DNA of 45,103 bases from a candidate division WOR-3 bacterium. GTDB lineage: Bacteria > Hydrothermota > Tepidihabitantia > Tepidihabitantales > DTDR01. The stretch's first letter is position 1. Every line of letters starts with the position of its first letter. The stretch covers positions 1-45,103 of the forward strand of contig JBDRVE010000012.1 of NCBI GenBank assembly GCA_039801725.1, in the 5' to 3' direction. The translations under genes and the position numbers were made by a program. Below, one piece after another: positions 15,879-24,864 of the stretch. The notes beneath the pieces were generated by a model. That model saw only the letters and a list, made by a program, of their open reading frames with translations, made no database searches and was not told the DNA's origin.

Positions 15879-17092
15879 TATTATTATTTATTATATTAAA
15901 TAAAATATTAATTCCAATGGATTTAAGCCAATCGGACCATTTAAGGGCTTATGGAATTGCCTACCGATCTTTAGAAAAGGGGATAAAAGTGGAATGGCTT
16001 TTGAATTATCGGGGAGGCTCTTTTCTATTTCCGGATAATGATTTTGTTATCAAAGAATGTAAATTAAAAGGGGTAAGTTTTGAATATGTAGATATTAATA
16101 AAGAGAGCGAAATAAGAAAGATAATAGAGGAAAATAATATGGCTTCTATTTTATTAGAAAAGGCGCCAAAGATTGCAGTTTATGTACCGCCAAACAAAGA
16201 GCCCTGGGATGACGCGGTAAGATTGGCATTAGAATATGCCGAGATTCCTTATAAAACTTTATGGGATGAAGAGGTTTTGAAAGGAGAACTTTATAAATAT
16301 GATTGGCTTCATCTCCATCACGAAGATTTTACCGGTCAATATGGTAAGTTCTTTGCTTCTTATAGGGATGCTGACTGGTATAAGGAAGAAGTAAAGATAA
16401 ATGAAATGATGGCAAAGAAATTAGGATTTAAGAAAGTATCTCAATTAAAATTGGCAGTAGTGAAAGAGATTAAGAAGTATATCTATGATGGTGGAATGGT
16501 TTTCGCTATGTGTTCATCGGCTGATACACCGGATATTGCTTTGGCAGCCGAGGCTACTGATATTGTTCCCAAAGAATTTGATGGCGACGGTGTTGACCCA
16601 AATTATCAAGGAAAATTAAATTATGATAATTGTCTTTTGTTTGAAAATTTTGTGGTATATACTGATCCTTATTTATATGAACATTCAGATATTGACACTT
16701 ATTTAGAAGCAATCGGTCGGGGAGAAGAGGTTTATTTTTCTCTCTTTGATTTTTCAGCAAAATATGACCCGGTTCCTTGTATGCTTGTCCAAAATCATGT
16801 TTCTTTAGTTAAAGAATTTCTTGGTCAAAATGTCGGTTTTAGGAGAGAGAGATTAAAAAAGGATGTTTTAATTTTGGGAGAGATAAAAAATACTGAGGAG
16901 GTAAAGTATATTCATAAGAATTATGGTAAAGGGACAATTACCTGTTTAGGTGGTCATGATCCGGAAGATTATGCCCATCGGATTGGTGACCCACCAACAA
17001 ACTTATCTTTACATAAAAATTCGCCTGGTTATCGGCTGATTCTAAATAATGTTCTATTTCCGGCAGCAGAAAAAAAACCAAGAAAGACTTGA
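15875..17092 (+). CDS. Conserved protein of unknown function (often named 'asparagine synthetase B-like')
   Basis: 405 residues. A short hydrophobic N-terminus (MILLFIILNKI) is followed by ILIPMDLSQSDHLRAYGIAYR and VEWLLNYRGGSFLFPD. The middle has YDWLHLHHEDFTGQYGKF, and later come FAMCSSADTPDIALAAEA and TCLGGHDPEDYAHRIGDPP. I recall a conserved family with these blocks in Bacteroidetes and relatives. It is commonly labelled asparagine synthetase B, but no ATP-pyrophosphatase P-loop or N-terminal catalytic Cys is visible, so that label is doubtful. The His/Asp-rich HLHHEDFTG block and the GGHDPED block suggest a metal or a glutamine-amidotransferase-like fold. Its operon partner is carbamate kinase (4-nt overlap). 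Confidence 0.55.
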   Translation: MILLFIILNKILIPMDLSQSDHLRAYGIAYRSLEKGIKVEWLLNYRGGSFLFPDNDFVIKECKLKGVSFEYVDINKESEIRKIIEENNMASILLEKAPKIAVYVPPNKEPWDDAVRLALEYAEIPYKTLWDEEVLKGELYKYDWLHLHHEDFTGQYGKFFASYRDADWYKEEVKINEMMAKKLGFKKVSQLKLAVVKEIKKYIYDGGMVFAMCSSADTPDIALAAEATDIVPKEFDGDGVDPNYQGKLNYDNCLLFENFVVYTDPYLYEHSDIDTYLEAIGRGEEVYFSLFDFSAKYDPVPCMLVQNHVSLVKEFLGQNVGFRRERLKKDVLILGEIKNTEEVKYIHKNYGKGTITCLGGHDPEDYAHRIGDPPTNLSLHKNSPGYRLILNNVLFPAAEKKPRKT

Positions 17093-17093
17093 T

Positions 17094-17948
17094 ATGAGAA
17101 GCGAAGCTAATTGTATTCCTTGTGTAATTAGACAAGCCCAAAGAATAGTGTTGTTTTCCAAAGGAAAAGAAGAAGATTTTATTAATGTAACAAAATTAGT
17201 GATGGATATGGTAGGAAATTTATCTTTAGAAGATCCGCCAAGTATATTTACTTCTTATGTTATTAGGGAGGTTTATAATTATCTAAAAAATCCTGATCCC
17301 TTTTTAGAGTTAAAAAAAGAGATGAATAGAATAGGTAAAAAAAGAGTAAATGAGGTAAGGTTATTGCTAGAAAAAGAAAAAGATAAAATTTACGGAGCGA
17401 TTAAATATGCTGCTTGTGGCAATATAATCGATATTGGGCCCCAGAATAATTTTGATTTAGAACAACATATTAAAAATCTATCTTTTAAAAGAGATGATTA
17501 TAAAATCTTTAAGGAAAAATTAAAAGGCGCTAATAAAATTTTGTATGTTTTAGATAATGCTGGTGAGATTTATTTTGATCGTCTTCTTTTAGAACAATTA
17601 TCTTTTTTAAAGTTAGTAATAGTTGTAAAGAAAGAACCAATTTTAAATGATGCGACAATTAAAGATGCTAAAGAGGCTGAACTGGATAAGTTGGGAGAAA
17701 TTATCGATACCGGTTCAGGTTTTTTGGGAGTGAATTTTAATGAGGTGAGCACAGAATTTTTGAAAAATTATCAAGAAGCCGATATTGTTATCGCGAAGGG
17801 GCATGCCAATTATGAATCTCTAGTTGATAAAGAAAGAGATGCTTTCTTTATTTTAAAAGCAAAATGTCCAGTAGTTGCTAAGAGTTTAGGAGTGGAAATC
17901 GGTGATTCGGTATTTTATTACTATCCTGGAAAAGAAGAGATTGTTTGA
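17094..17948 (+). CDS. DUF89 / ARMT1-like damage-control phosphatase family protein
   Basis: 284 residues from the ATG at 17094, 1 nt after the previous stop; an in-frame Met at 17049 would lie inside that gene and is rejected. The start MRSEANCIPCVIRQAQR with C7 and C10 is typical of the bacterial/archaeal DUF89 branch. The core motifs YVLDNAGEIYFDRLL (Asp-Asn-Gly-Glu) and IAKGHANYESL are the metal-site signatures of the family. Known members are metal-dependent phosphatases acting on damaged sugar phosphates or pantetheine phosphates; the substrate here is unknown. Third gene of the carbamate-kinase operon. Confidence 0.8.
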   Translation: MRSEANCIPCVIRQAQRIVLFSKGKEEDFINVTKLVMDMVGNLSLEDPPSIFTSYVIREVYNYLKNPDPFLELKKEMNRIGKKRVNEVRLLLEKEKDKIYGAIKYAACGNIIDIGPQNNFDLEQHIKNLSFKRDDYKIFKEKLKGANKILYVLDNAGEIYFDRLLLEQLSFLKLVIVVKKEPILNDATIKDAKEAELDKLGEIIDTGSGFLGVNFNEVSTEFLKNYQEADIVIAKGHANYESLVDKERDAFFILKAKCPVVAKSLGVEIGDSVFYYYPGKEEIV

Positions 17949-17972
17949 TTTTTTGAAATTTAATATTATAAT
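17945..17972 (+). promoter_or_regulatory. Promoter of rpmA
   Basis: -35 TTGATT (17945-17950), 16 nt, -10 TATAAT (17967-17972). The -35 overlaps the stop of the preceding gene. An SD AAGGAGG at 17984-17990 precedes the ATG at 17995, so this unit has a normal leader. Confidence 0.65.
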
Positions 17973-17994
17973 TATAAATTAAAAAGGAGGTTTT

Positions 17995-18252
17995 ATGGCA
18001 CATAAAAAAGGACAAGGTTCATCAAGGAATGGCCGAGATTCACCTGGTCAGCGATTAGGAATAAAGGCCTTTGGTGGCGAATTTGTTAGAGCAGGAAATA
18101 TTCTTGTTCGCCAAAGGGGAACAAGATTTTTACCTGGTAAGAATGTAGGTATCGCTTCGGATGATACCCTTTTCGCCTTGAAAGACGGGATTGTACGTTT
18201 TGAATGGGTGAGTAAAAATAAGAAAAGAGTTTCAGTTATTCCTCTTCAGTAA
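17995..18252 (+). CDS. rpmA: 50S ribosomal protein L27
   Basis: 85 residues. The conserved [22 protein letters not shown]-terminus and [18 protein letters not shown] core are unmistakable. There is no Firmicutes-type cleavable extension ahead of AHKK. In most bacteria it follows rplU (L21); here rplU is absent and a DUF89 gene precedes it. It has its own promoter and a strong SD. Confidence 0.97.
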   Translation: MAHKKGQGSSRNGRDSPGQRLGIKAFGGEFVRAGNILVRQRGTRFLPGKNVGIASDDTLFALKDGIVRFEWVSKNKKRVSVIPLQ

Positions 18253-18277
18253 GAGAATAATTTAATGGAGGTTGATA

Positions 18278-18937
18278 ATGAAGATTAAATTTTTAGGACA
18301 TGCTTCTTTTTTAATTACTACCAACAATAATATTAAGATCATTACTGATCCCTACAAGTCTGGTGCTTATAATGGCGCAGTTGGCTATAAGCCAATAACC
18401 GAAGAGGCACATATTGTTACTATCAGCCATGAGCACGATGATCATAATTATTACAAAGAAATAAAAGGTACGCCAGAAATTGTGAGAGGCGCAGGAGAAA
18501 AAGAGCTTTTCGGAATAAAGTTTATTGGCATTGAGACTTATCACGATTTAAGTAAAGGGAAAGAAAGGGGTAAGAATGTGATATTTTTGATAATAGCTGA
18601 TGATTTGAAACTTTTGCATTTAGGTGATTTAGGACACCAAATTAAAGAGGGAGAAAAAAGGAAAATTGGTGATGTAGATATTCTTTTTGTTCCGGTAGGG
18701 GGGTATTTCACAATTGATGCGGAAGAAGCCAGTGAAATAGTTGAGTTTTTAAAGCCAAGAATCACTATCCCGATGCATTTTAAAACACCGGTATTAGATT
18801 TTCCTATTGCACCGGTAGAAGATTTTTTAGTCGAAAAGAAGAATGTGAAAATGTTGGATGTTTCAGAAATAGAAGTTAGCAAAGAAAATTTACCAAAAGA
18901 AAGAGAAATTTGGGTTTTAAAACCTGCTTTAATTTAA
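18278..18937 (+). CDS. Metallo-beta-lactamase-fold hydrolase (UPF0173 / UlaG-like)
   Basis: 219 residues from the ATG at 18278, which has GGAGG 6 nt upstream; a TTG at 18272 in frame overlaps that spacing and is less likely. The metal motif is TISHEHDDHNYY (HxHxDH), with FLGHASFLI at the start and LHLGDLGH in the middle. It ends with PMHFKTP. The family includes UPF0173 hydrolases and UlaG lactonases; the substrate is unknown. It lies between rpmA and the fumarase subunit. Confidence 0.85.
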   Translation: MKIKFLGHASFLITTNNNIKIITDPYKSGAYNGAVGYKPITEEAHIVTISHEHDDHNYYKEIKGTPEIVRGAGEKELFGIKFIGIETYHDLSKGKERGKNVIFLIIADDLKLLHLGDLGHQIKEGEKRKIGDVDILFVPVGGYFTIDAEEASEIVEFLKPRITIPMHFKTPVLDFPIAPVEDFLVEKKNVKMLDVSEIEVSKENLPKEREIWVLKPALI

Positions 18938-18950
18938 AAAAGGATTAAAG

Positions 18951-19793
18951 ATGAGAGAAGTTAATGTAAATGAAATTACTAAAAAAGTTGCTCAATTATG
19001 TATTGAAGCAAATTGTTTATTAGGCGAAGATGTTAAAAAAGCAGTAAAAGAAGCAATTGAGAAAGAAGAATCACCTTTGGGAAAAGAGGTTTTGCGCCAA
19101 ATTTTAGAAAATGCGGAGATTGCCAAAAATGAAATGGTACCAATCTGTCAGGATACTGGTTTGGCAGCGGTGTTTTTAGAGATTGGCGACGAAGTGAAAA
19201 TTGTTGGTGGAAATGTTTATGAAGCAGTTAACGAAGGAGTGAGAAAGGGATATATTGATGGGTATTTAAGGAAATCGGTGGTGAGTGATCCCTTCCGAAG
19301 AAAAAACACCAATGATAACACACCAGCAATTATCCATTGTTCAATTATCAAAGGCGACAAAATAAAGATTACCGTTATGCCGAAAGGTGGCGGTAGCGAA
19401 AATATGAGTGAAGTTAAAATGTTAACACCAGCAGCCGGTGTAGAAGGGGTTAAGGATTATGTGGTAAAGAGAGTAAAGGAAAGCGGTGCTAATCCCTGTC
19501 CACCAATTGTGGTAGGTGTTGGTATTGGGGGAACTTTTGAATATGCAGCATTATTAGCGAAAAAAGCACTATTGAGAGAGATTGGTTCTATTCATCCCGA
19601 TCCTTTTTACGCGGAAATGGAAAAAGATCTGTTAGAAAGAATAAATAATTTAGGAATCGGCCCCCAAGGTTTTGGTGGTAGGATAACTTGTTTGGCAGTT
19701 TTTATTGAAGCCTTTCCTTGTCATATTGCTTCTTTACCAGTGGCAGTAAATATCAATTGTCATGCCGTTAGACATAAAACGGCAATAATTTAG
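18951..19793 (+). CDS. Class I fumarate hydratase (or tartrate dehydratase), alpha subunit
   Basis: 280 residues, the length of two-subunit class I enzymes. The three [4Fe-4S] cysteines are visible: C66 in VPICQDTG, C183 in NPCPPIVVGVGIGG and C270 in INCHAVRH. MPKGGGSENMSEVKML is the substrate-site motif. Such enzymes hydrate fumarate to malate and need a beta subunit, but none follows: a convergent gene starts here with a 4-nt overlap. The beta subunit must lie elsewhere. The SD AAGGA is 6 nt from the ATG. Confidence 0.88.
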   Translation: MREVNVNEITKKVAQLCIEANCLLGEDVKKAVKEAIEKEESPLGKEVLRQILENAEIAKNEMVPICQDTGLAAVFLEIGDEVKIVGGNVYEAVNEGVRKGYIDGYLRKSVVSDPFRRKNTNDNTPAIIHCSIIKGDKIKITVMPKGGGSENMSEVKMLTPAAGVEGVKDYVVKRVKESGANPCPPIVVGVGIGGTFEYAALLAKKALLREIGSIHPDPFYAEMEKDLLERINNLGIGPQGFGGRITCLAVFIEAFPCHIASLPVAVNINCHAVRHKTAII

Positions 19794-20884
19794 ATTAAAG
19801 AAGGATAAAGTTTTTGGAATAATCTTTTTCCTTTATAAGGATATTCCTTTTGAAAGATTGGTAGATTACAAGGTGGATTTTTTAAATCGGGACAGGAGCG
19901 CAGGCAATCACCATAACAATTAATTGGTATAAATTCTTTATTAATCTTTATATGAACAAAATTTCTTTTAGAACCTTCGCAAGAGACCAAATTTTTTGAG
20001 TCATACTCCTTTGGTAATTCCTGGCAGACCGCATAAGTTAAATTATTTCCTTCACAGAGTTTCTTAAATTTGGTATGAAAATCAATTCTTATTTTTAAAG
20101 GAGCAAGAAATTTCTTCTTTTTTGAATTTGGATGGTATTGATAAAAATTGATTACCTTTTTAATTCGTTCTCTAAATATTGAATTTTTCATTCGGTTAAG
20201 CAAATTTTCCATTGATACTTTATTATAATAGCCACAGGAAGCAATAATATGTTTTACTCCCGCATTCTTTAGATTGTCAATGAGCCACGCTAAATCTTCC
20301 CAATCAATAAGCCCCAAAATTGTTGGGTCAGTTCGGCCAACAACTTCAATTCCTTTTTCCGTGAGATATTTGATAACTTCCAGCCGTTCCTTTATTGGTG
20401 AAGCATTAGGGCTAGTAATAATCTGTTTCTCAGGTGTGGCTTCAACGGTCATTTCCAAAAACCAATAGGGATACTTTAATAGTTCTTTGTTTTTCTCGAT
20501 TAACTCTTTCACCCCTTTTGCCGATTTGGTTACAATTTTGAAACTTAATCTTTTGCTAATTAAAATTCTAACAATCTGAAAGGTTAATTCTTTTATCTTT
20601 TCGATTGGTTGCAGGGGGTCAGTTACTTGACTTAAATAAAAGGGAAAAGCGATATTTAATTTTTCTATTTCCGAAGATAGTTTTTCTACTAAATTTTTGT
20701 AAATAATAATTTTATCGGTGATTGACCAAGGATAAGCCCGCGCATAGCACATTGGGCAACAATACACACAACCACCAGGATTAGTTAAAGAAACCAAAGA
20801 AGCATGAGGACATTTACGAGTTTTAATAGGATAAGGAAAATCGTGAATTACTTTTCCCTTTAGCGCATTCTCTAAAATTTCCAT
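19790..20884 (-). CDS. Radical SAM protein of the SPL-like family
   Basis: 364 residues. The Fe-S motif is GGCVYCCPMCYAR with C39, C43 and C46 (CX3CX2C). Segments FYLSQVTDPLQPIE and FKIVTKSAKG resemble SPL-family (spore photoproduct lyase-like) radical SAM proteins, which are often encoded beside DNA-repair genes. The C-terminus has a further cysteine group (NCYGDCLRSCPD, then PPCNL) that may bind a second cluster. The substrate is unknown. It lies 16 nt after the ParB-domain gene and downstream of mfd, so a DNA or tRNA target is possible (inference). Confidence 0.78.
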   Translation of the reverse strand: MEILENALKGKVIHDFPYPIKTRKCPHASLVSLTNPGGCVYCCPMCYARAYPWSITDKIIIYKNLVEKLSSEIEKLNIAFPFYLSQVTDPLQPIEKIKELTFQIVRILISKRLSFKIVTKSAKGVKELIEKNKELLKYPYWFLEMTVEATPEKQIITSPNASPIKERLEVIKYLTEKGIEVVGRTDPTILGLIDWEDLAWLIDNLKNAGVKHIIASCGYYNKVSMENLLNRMKNSIFRERIKKVINFYQYHPNSKKKKFLAPLKIRIDFHTKFKKLCEGNNLTYAVCQELPKEYDSKNLVSCEGSKRNFVHIKINKEFIPINCYGDCLRSCPDLKNPPCNLPIFQKEYPYKGKRLFQKLYPSLI

Positions 20885-20900
20885 TAAGAAATTAAAAAAA

Positions 20901-21779
20901 TTATTCTTCTGGCATCTCCTCTAAAAGTTCCTCCTCTTTTACTTTGCTTACATCATATTGGGAAAGATTTTGGATAAATTGATTAATCCCTTCGTCAAAA
21001 TCAAATATTCCCTTTCTTTTTCTTTTGTAAGGATTATTTTGGGAGACAACAATCTGTTTTAAGAAAGGTAATTTTATTCCTCTTTCGTGGAACTTATTAA
21101 GAATATCCTGAACCAGCGGTTCTACCTCATCGGTAATTCTTTTTGCCCTTCTTTTTCTTTCTTCGTAGGCTTCCTTAAGCGGTTTGTCTAAAAACTGCTC
21201 AATTCTTCTTAATAAAGGAAGATAAGCAGCACCAGAGAATCTTTCTCTTTCTTGATAGATAACTCCCAAAGTAATATAGAAAGGCTCCTCAAATTCAAAG
21301 GCATAATCGCTTTCTAATTTTTCTGTATCTTTTTCTAAGAAATGTTGATACATTTTAATAACTTCCAGAGACTTTTCCTTAATGTTATGAGGTTTTTCAA
21401 TGTTCATTGCTAAGATTTGGTTCATTATCTTTTCATCAGGAATAATAATTGCGGCAATCTTTTCTTTACCTAATTCTTTCATAGCATGCAGACGATGGGA
21501 GCCGTTAGGTGTCCAATATTTTCCATCGGCGGTGCGGACTACAATAATTGGGTCTAAGAACCGACCAATCTTATCAATGGAATTCTTTAAATGGGCAAGA
21601 TGGGCAGCGGAAACTTCTCTCTGGAAAGGGGTTGGTTCGCATTTTTCTACGGGGATAAGAGCAAAAATTTGCCAATTACCATTATAAGGCTCATTATAAG
21701 AGGCTAAAATCTCCACACCGTCTTTTTTAAGGGTTTCTAAAAAAGCCTTCTTTTCATCCAATATTTTTCTTCTGGGCAT
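20901..21779 (-). CDS. ParB/sulfiredoxin-domain protein, not a chromosome-partition ParB
   Basis: 292 residues. A ParB-N-like domain is seen at ~40-125: PFQREVSAAHLAHLKNSI (ParB box I-like, R54), PIIVV, then PNGSHRLHAMKELG (box II-like, residues 91-104). No central helix-turn-helix of true ParB is evident, and no parA or parS lies nearby. The C-terminal part is charged (KRKRKGIFDFDEG). ParB-fold domains bind or hydrolyse CTP or act as nucleases; the function here is unknown. A strong SD (AAGGAGG) precedes the ATG, 46 nt after mfd. Confidence 0.75.
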   Translation of the reverse strand: MPRRKILDEKKAFLETLKKDGVEILASYNEPYNGNWQIFALIPVEKCEPTPFQREVSAAHLAHLKNSIDKIGRFLDPIIVVRTADGKYWTPNGSHRLHAMKELGKEKIAAIIIPDEKIMNQILAMNIEKPHNIKEKSLEVIKMYQHFLEKDTEKLESDYAFEFEEPFYITLGVIYQERERFSGAAYLPLLRRIEQFLDKPLKEAYEERKRRAKRITDEVEPLVQDILNKFHERGIKLPFLKQIVVSQNNPYKRKRKGIFDFDEGINQFIQNLSQYDVSKVKEEELLEEMPEE

Positions 21780-21825
21780 TTTTCCTCCTTTTTATTTATT
21801 TGATTCTTTATTTGACAAAAGGGTT

Positions 21826-24741
21826 TCATAAATCCCATTCTTTTAGTTCTTTAATTAAATCTTCTAAGTTACCTTCTTTCTGAAGATACTTATCCTGTTT
21901 TTCAATAGTAAAAATTCCCTTTTCATAAGTAATTTTATTAATTCCTTTGTTAAAAGCAAGAATTCTTATTTGAGCAATTTTAAAAAGATTTTCCATTATT
22001 GGAGGGTAGTTACCGTAACGATCTCTTATTTCTAAAATCAATTCTTCTAATTCCCTTTCGCTATTTAATCTTAAAAGCCTTTGATAGAGAGCAATTCTTT
22101 GATAAGAATTACCAATAAAATCTTCGGGAATATAAGCGGGTAAATCAATTTTTAAATGAGGCTCTTTAGTAATCTCTTCTTTTTTTAATTTTTGGATCGC
22201 TTCTTTTAAGAGTTGAGAGTAAAGATTGAGACCAATTCTTTTAATATTGCCGTGTTGTTTTTTACCTAATAATTCACCGGCTCCTCGCAATTCTAAATCC
22301 TTTAAAGCAATTCGCATTCCCGAACCTAAATTGGTATAGGCTAATAAAGCCGATAATCTTCTTTTAGCTACCTCTTTAAGTTTCTCCGGTTGGTTGACAA
22401 TAAAATAGGCATAACCTTGCAGCGGTCCGCGACCAACTCTTCCTCTCAGTTGGTGAAGGTCAGCTAAACCAAATTTTTCTGCATTATTGACAATTATTGT
22501 ATTTACCTTGGGCATATCAATGCCGCTTTCTAAAATTATTGTGGAGATTAAAACATCATATTTTCTGTTTAAAAAATCATAATAAATTTGGGCTAATTTT
22601 TTTTCGGAAAGTTTTCCGTGAGCAACACCAAATTTTACTTCTGGTAAGAGGGTTTTTAGTTTTTCGTAGTATTTTTCTAAATCTTTTATTTGATTATGAA
22701 CAAAAAATACTTGACCATCCCTTTTTAATTCCTTTAGAATTATTTCTTTGATTACTCCATCATCCCAGGAAAGAACCTTAGTAATCACATCCTTTCTGCC
22801 CACCGGCGGAGTATTTATTACCGAGATATTTTTTAATCCTGAAAGGGCTAAATAAAGAGTACGGGGAATGGGTGTGGCTGTTAAAGATAAGACATCGATT
22901 TCCGGTTTTAACTTTTTTAACTTTTCTTTGTCTCTCACACCAAATTTATGCTCATCATCAATTATGAGAAGTCCTAAATTAGCAAATTGAATATTCTCTT
23001 CCAGAAGTTTTTGGGTACCAATAATAATATCAATTTTTCCTTCTTTTAAATCCTTTATGATTTCTTCTTCTTTGTTTTTGGGAGTTATTCGCGATAACAT
23101 TTCTACGCGAATAGGCAAGTTTTTTAATCGTTCTCTAAAAGTTTGATAATGTTGCACAACTAACAAAGTTGTTGGACACAAAAAGGCAACCTGTTTAAAA
23201 TTGCTCACCGCCCAAACGGCTGTCCTCAAAGCAATTTCGGTTTTACCAAATCCGGTATCTCCGCACACCAATCTTTCCATTGGTTTATTTTTTTGTAAAT
23301 CCCTTTTAATTTCCGTTAATACCTTTAATTGGTCAAAGGTCTCTTCATAGGGAAAGGTTAATTTTAGTTCTCTTTCCCATTCTTCCTTTTCTTGGTAAGG
23401 TTCTCTTTTGGCTAATTTTCGCTTAGCAACAATTTCTAAAATCTCAAAAGCCAATTCTTCACATTCCTTAAAAATTCTTTCTTTAGTCTTTTGCCAAAAG
23501 GGAGAACCTAATTTGTCAATTATTGGTTTTTCTTCGCCAATTCCAATATATTTTTCCAAAAGATTAAAATTTTCTACGGGCAAATAAAGAAAATCTTTGT
23601 TTTGGTATTCAATCATCAAATATTCCTTTTCGCCAAAACCAAAGTTCTTTTTAATAATTCCTCGGAAAATTCCTACACCGTAATCTTGATGAACCACATA
23701 TTCATCTTTTTTTAAACCGAATAAATCATCGATTGGTAATCCTTTAAATTTTTTGTGACGGTATTTTCTTTTGGGAAAGCCAAAAATCTCCTTTTCTGTT
23801 AAAATTGTGATTTTTAAAGATGGTATCACCAATCCTTCTGAGAGAAAACCCGATAGGTATTTTATTTTTTCTGGTGGTAGACTTTTTAAAAGAGAAGGGA
23901 AATAATTTTCGCTAATTAAATAATAAAAATAATCACTGGTTTCAATCTCTTTTTTTAATAAAGAAAAATCACCAAAATAATTCGGAGGAGAGGTGATTGG
24001 CAAGGTAATTCCTTCTTCTGTCAGTAAATAATGGATGGTTAAATCTTCAATTATTTCATCACTAATAATAAGAAAATCTTTTAAATACTCTTTTAAAGGA
24101 ATCAGATTTTTAGTATTACCGGAGAGTGCAGTAATTTCAATTTCTTCTAATTCCTTTATTGATCTTTGGGTTATCTCATCAAAATATCTAATAGAGATTA
24201 TTTTCTCATTTTCAAATTCAATTCTTATTGGTGAAATAGTATCAGGAGGAAAGATATCAATAATGCTTCCGCGAACAGCAAACTCACCTTCTTCCCAAAC
24301 TAAATCGGTTAAAAGATAACCCTTTTCGAAAAGCCAATTTTTTAATGTTTCATAAGGGAAATATTGGTTTTTAATAATTTTTAAGATAAGATCATTTATA
24401 TTTTTAGGAATTAAATCAGACAAAAATTTTTTTGGCAAAAGAAGAACAAAATTCTCTCCTTTTGCTATTTTCCGGATTAAATTTTTGATAATTGATAAAT
24501 CCTGGGAATAAAGAATAACTTCATTTAGCGACAAGAAATTATTGAGATTTTGAGAAATCTTATTTAAGGCTTCCTGATCTTCCAAAAGAAGTAAAATACT
24601 CTTTTTGATATTCTGGTATAAATAATAGATAAAAAAAGAGATTGCTGTTTCGTTAAATTTATAAAATTTGATTGGGAAATTGTTAAAATCTAATACTTCT
24701 TTGGGAAAAAGAGAAGAAAAAAGATTAACAATTTCTTTCAT
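21826..24741 (-). CDS. mfd: Transcription-repair coupling factor Mfd (compact form)
   Basis: 971 residues, against ~1150 in E. coli. Order: a reduced UvrB-homology region (GEFAVRGSIIDIFPPD at 152-167), the CarD-like RNA-polymerase-interaction domain (DEYVVHQDYGVGIFRG, 346-361, through ~395), the translocase with Walker A GDTGFGKTE (494-502) and DDEH (595-598), SATPIPRTLY and GRVGRG, then the RG-rich TRCF domain (LKDLELRGAGELLGKKQHG). It removes stalled RNA polymerase and recruits UvrA. The shortening is in the N-terminal ~180 residues. The ATG has no SD and lies 6 nt after a GC-rich hairpin (24748-24770), which suggests translational control. Confidence 0.95.
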   Translation of the reverse strand: MKEIVNLFSSLFPKEVLDFNNFPIKFYKFNETAISFFIYYLYQNIKKSILLLLEDQEALNKISQNLNNFLSLNEVILYSQDLSIIKNLIRKIAKGENFVLLLPKKFLSDLIPKNINDLILKIIKNQYFPYETLKNWLFEKGYLLTDLVWEEGEFAVRGSIIDIFPPDTISPIRIEFENEKIISIRYFDEITQRSIKELEEIEITALSGNTKNLIPLKEYLKDFLIISDEIIEDLTIHYLLTEEGITLPITSPPNYFGDFSLLKKEIETSDYFYYLISENYFPSLLKSLPPEKIKYLSGFLSEGLVIPSLKITILTEKEIFGFPKRKYRHKKFKGLPIDDLFGLKKDEYVVHQDYGVGIFRGIIKKNFGFGEKEYLMIEYQNKDFLYLPVENFNLLEKYIGIGEEKPIIDKLGSPFWQKTKERIFKECEELAFEILEIVAKRKLAKREPYQEKEEWERELKLTFPYEETFDQLKVLTEIKRDLQKNKPMERLVCGDTGFGKTEIALRTAVWAVSNFKQVAFLCPTTLLVVQHYQTFRERLKNLPIRVEMLSRITPKNKEEEIIKDLKEGKIDIIIGTQKLLEENIQFANLGLLIIDDEHKFGVRDKEKLKKLKPEIDVLSLTATPIPRTLYLALSGLKNISVINTPPVGRKDVITKVLSWDDGVIKEIILKELKRDGQVFFVHNQIKDLEKYYEKLKTLLPEVKFGVAHGKLSEKKLAQIYYDFLNRKYDVLISTIILESGIDMPKVNTIIVNNAEKFGLADLHQLRGRVGRGPLQGYAYFIVNQPEKLKEVAKRRLSALLAYTNLGSGMRIALKDLELRGAGELLGKKQHGNIKRIGLNLYSQLLKEAIQKLKKEEITKEPHLKIDLPAYIPEDFIGNSYQRIALYQRLLRLNSERELEELILEIRDRYGNYPPIMENLFKIAQIRILAFNKGINKITYEKGIFTIEKQDKYLQKEGNLEDLIKELKEWDL

Positions 24742-24747
24742 AGGAAA

Positions 24748-24770
24748 GGGGCGGATATAAAGTCCGCCCC
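24748..24770 (-). promoter_or_regulatory. GC-rich hairpin abutting the mfd start codon
   Basis: On the minus strand GGGGCGGA, a 7-nt loop, and TCCGCCCC form an 8-bp GC-rich stem. The mfd ATG follows after 6 nt, and no T-run follows, so it is not a classic terminator. It occupies the place where an SD would be expected. Confidence 0.6.
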
Positions 24771-24780
24771 AAAGAGAAGT

Positions 24781-24837
24781 TTATTCCTTCTTTTTCTTAG
24801 TTGTCTTTTTTTTGGTTGTCTTTTTTGCGCAAGCCAT
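24781..24837 (-). CDS. 18-residue lysine-rich ORF upstream of mfd (leader peptide or tiny protein)
   Basis: The ORF encodes MACAKKTTKKKTTKKKKE, nine Lys and four Thr in 18 residues. It is preceded by a strong SD (AGGAGG, 4-5 nt before ATG) and a good promoter. It resembles the tail of the ribbon protein at 7431-7634. It ends 10 nt before the hairpin that abuts mfd. It may be a leader peptide tuning mfd, or a nucleic-acid-binding micro-protein; nothing decides between them here. Confidence 0.5.
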   Translation of the reverse strand: MACAKKTTKKKTTKKKKE

Positions 24838-24864
24838 AATTCCTCCTATTTGACTTTATATTTT

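Noticed and set aside
20901-21779. Chromosome-partition parB and a replication-origin region
   Set aside because: No HTH, parA, parS or dnaA boxes were seen; only the ParB-fold domain is present.
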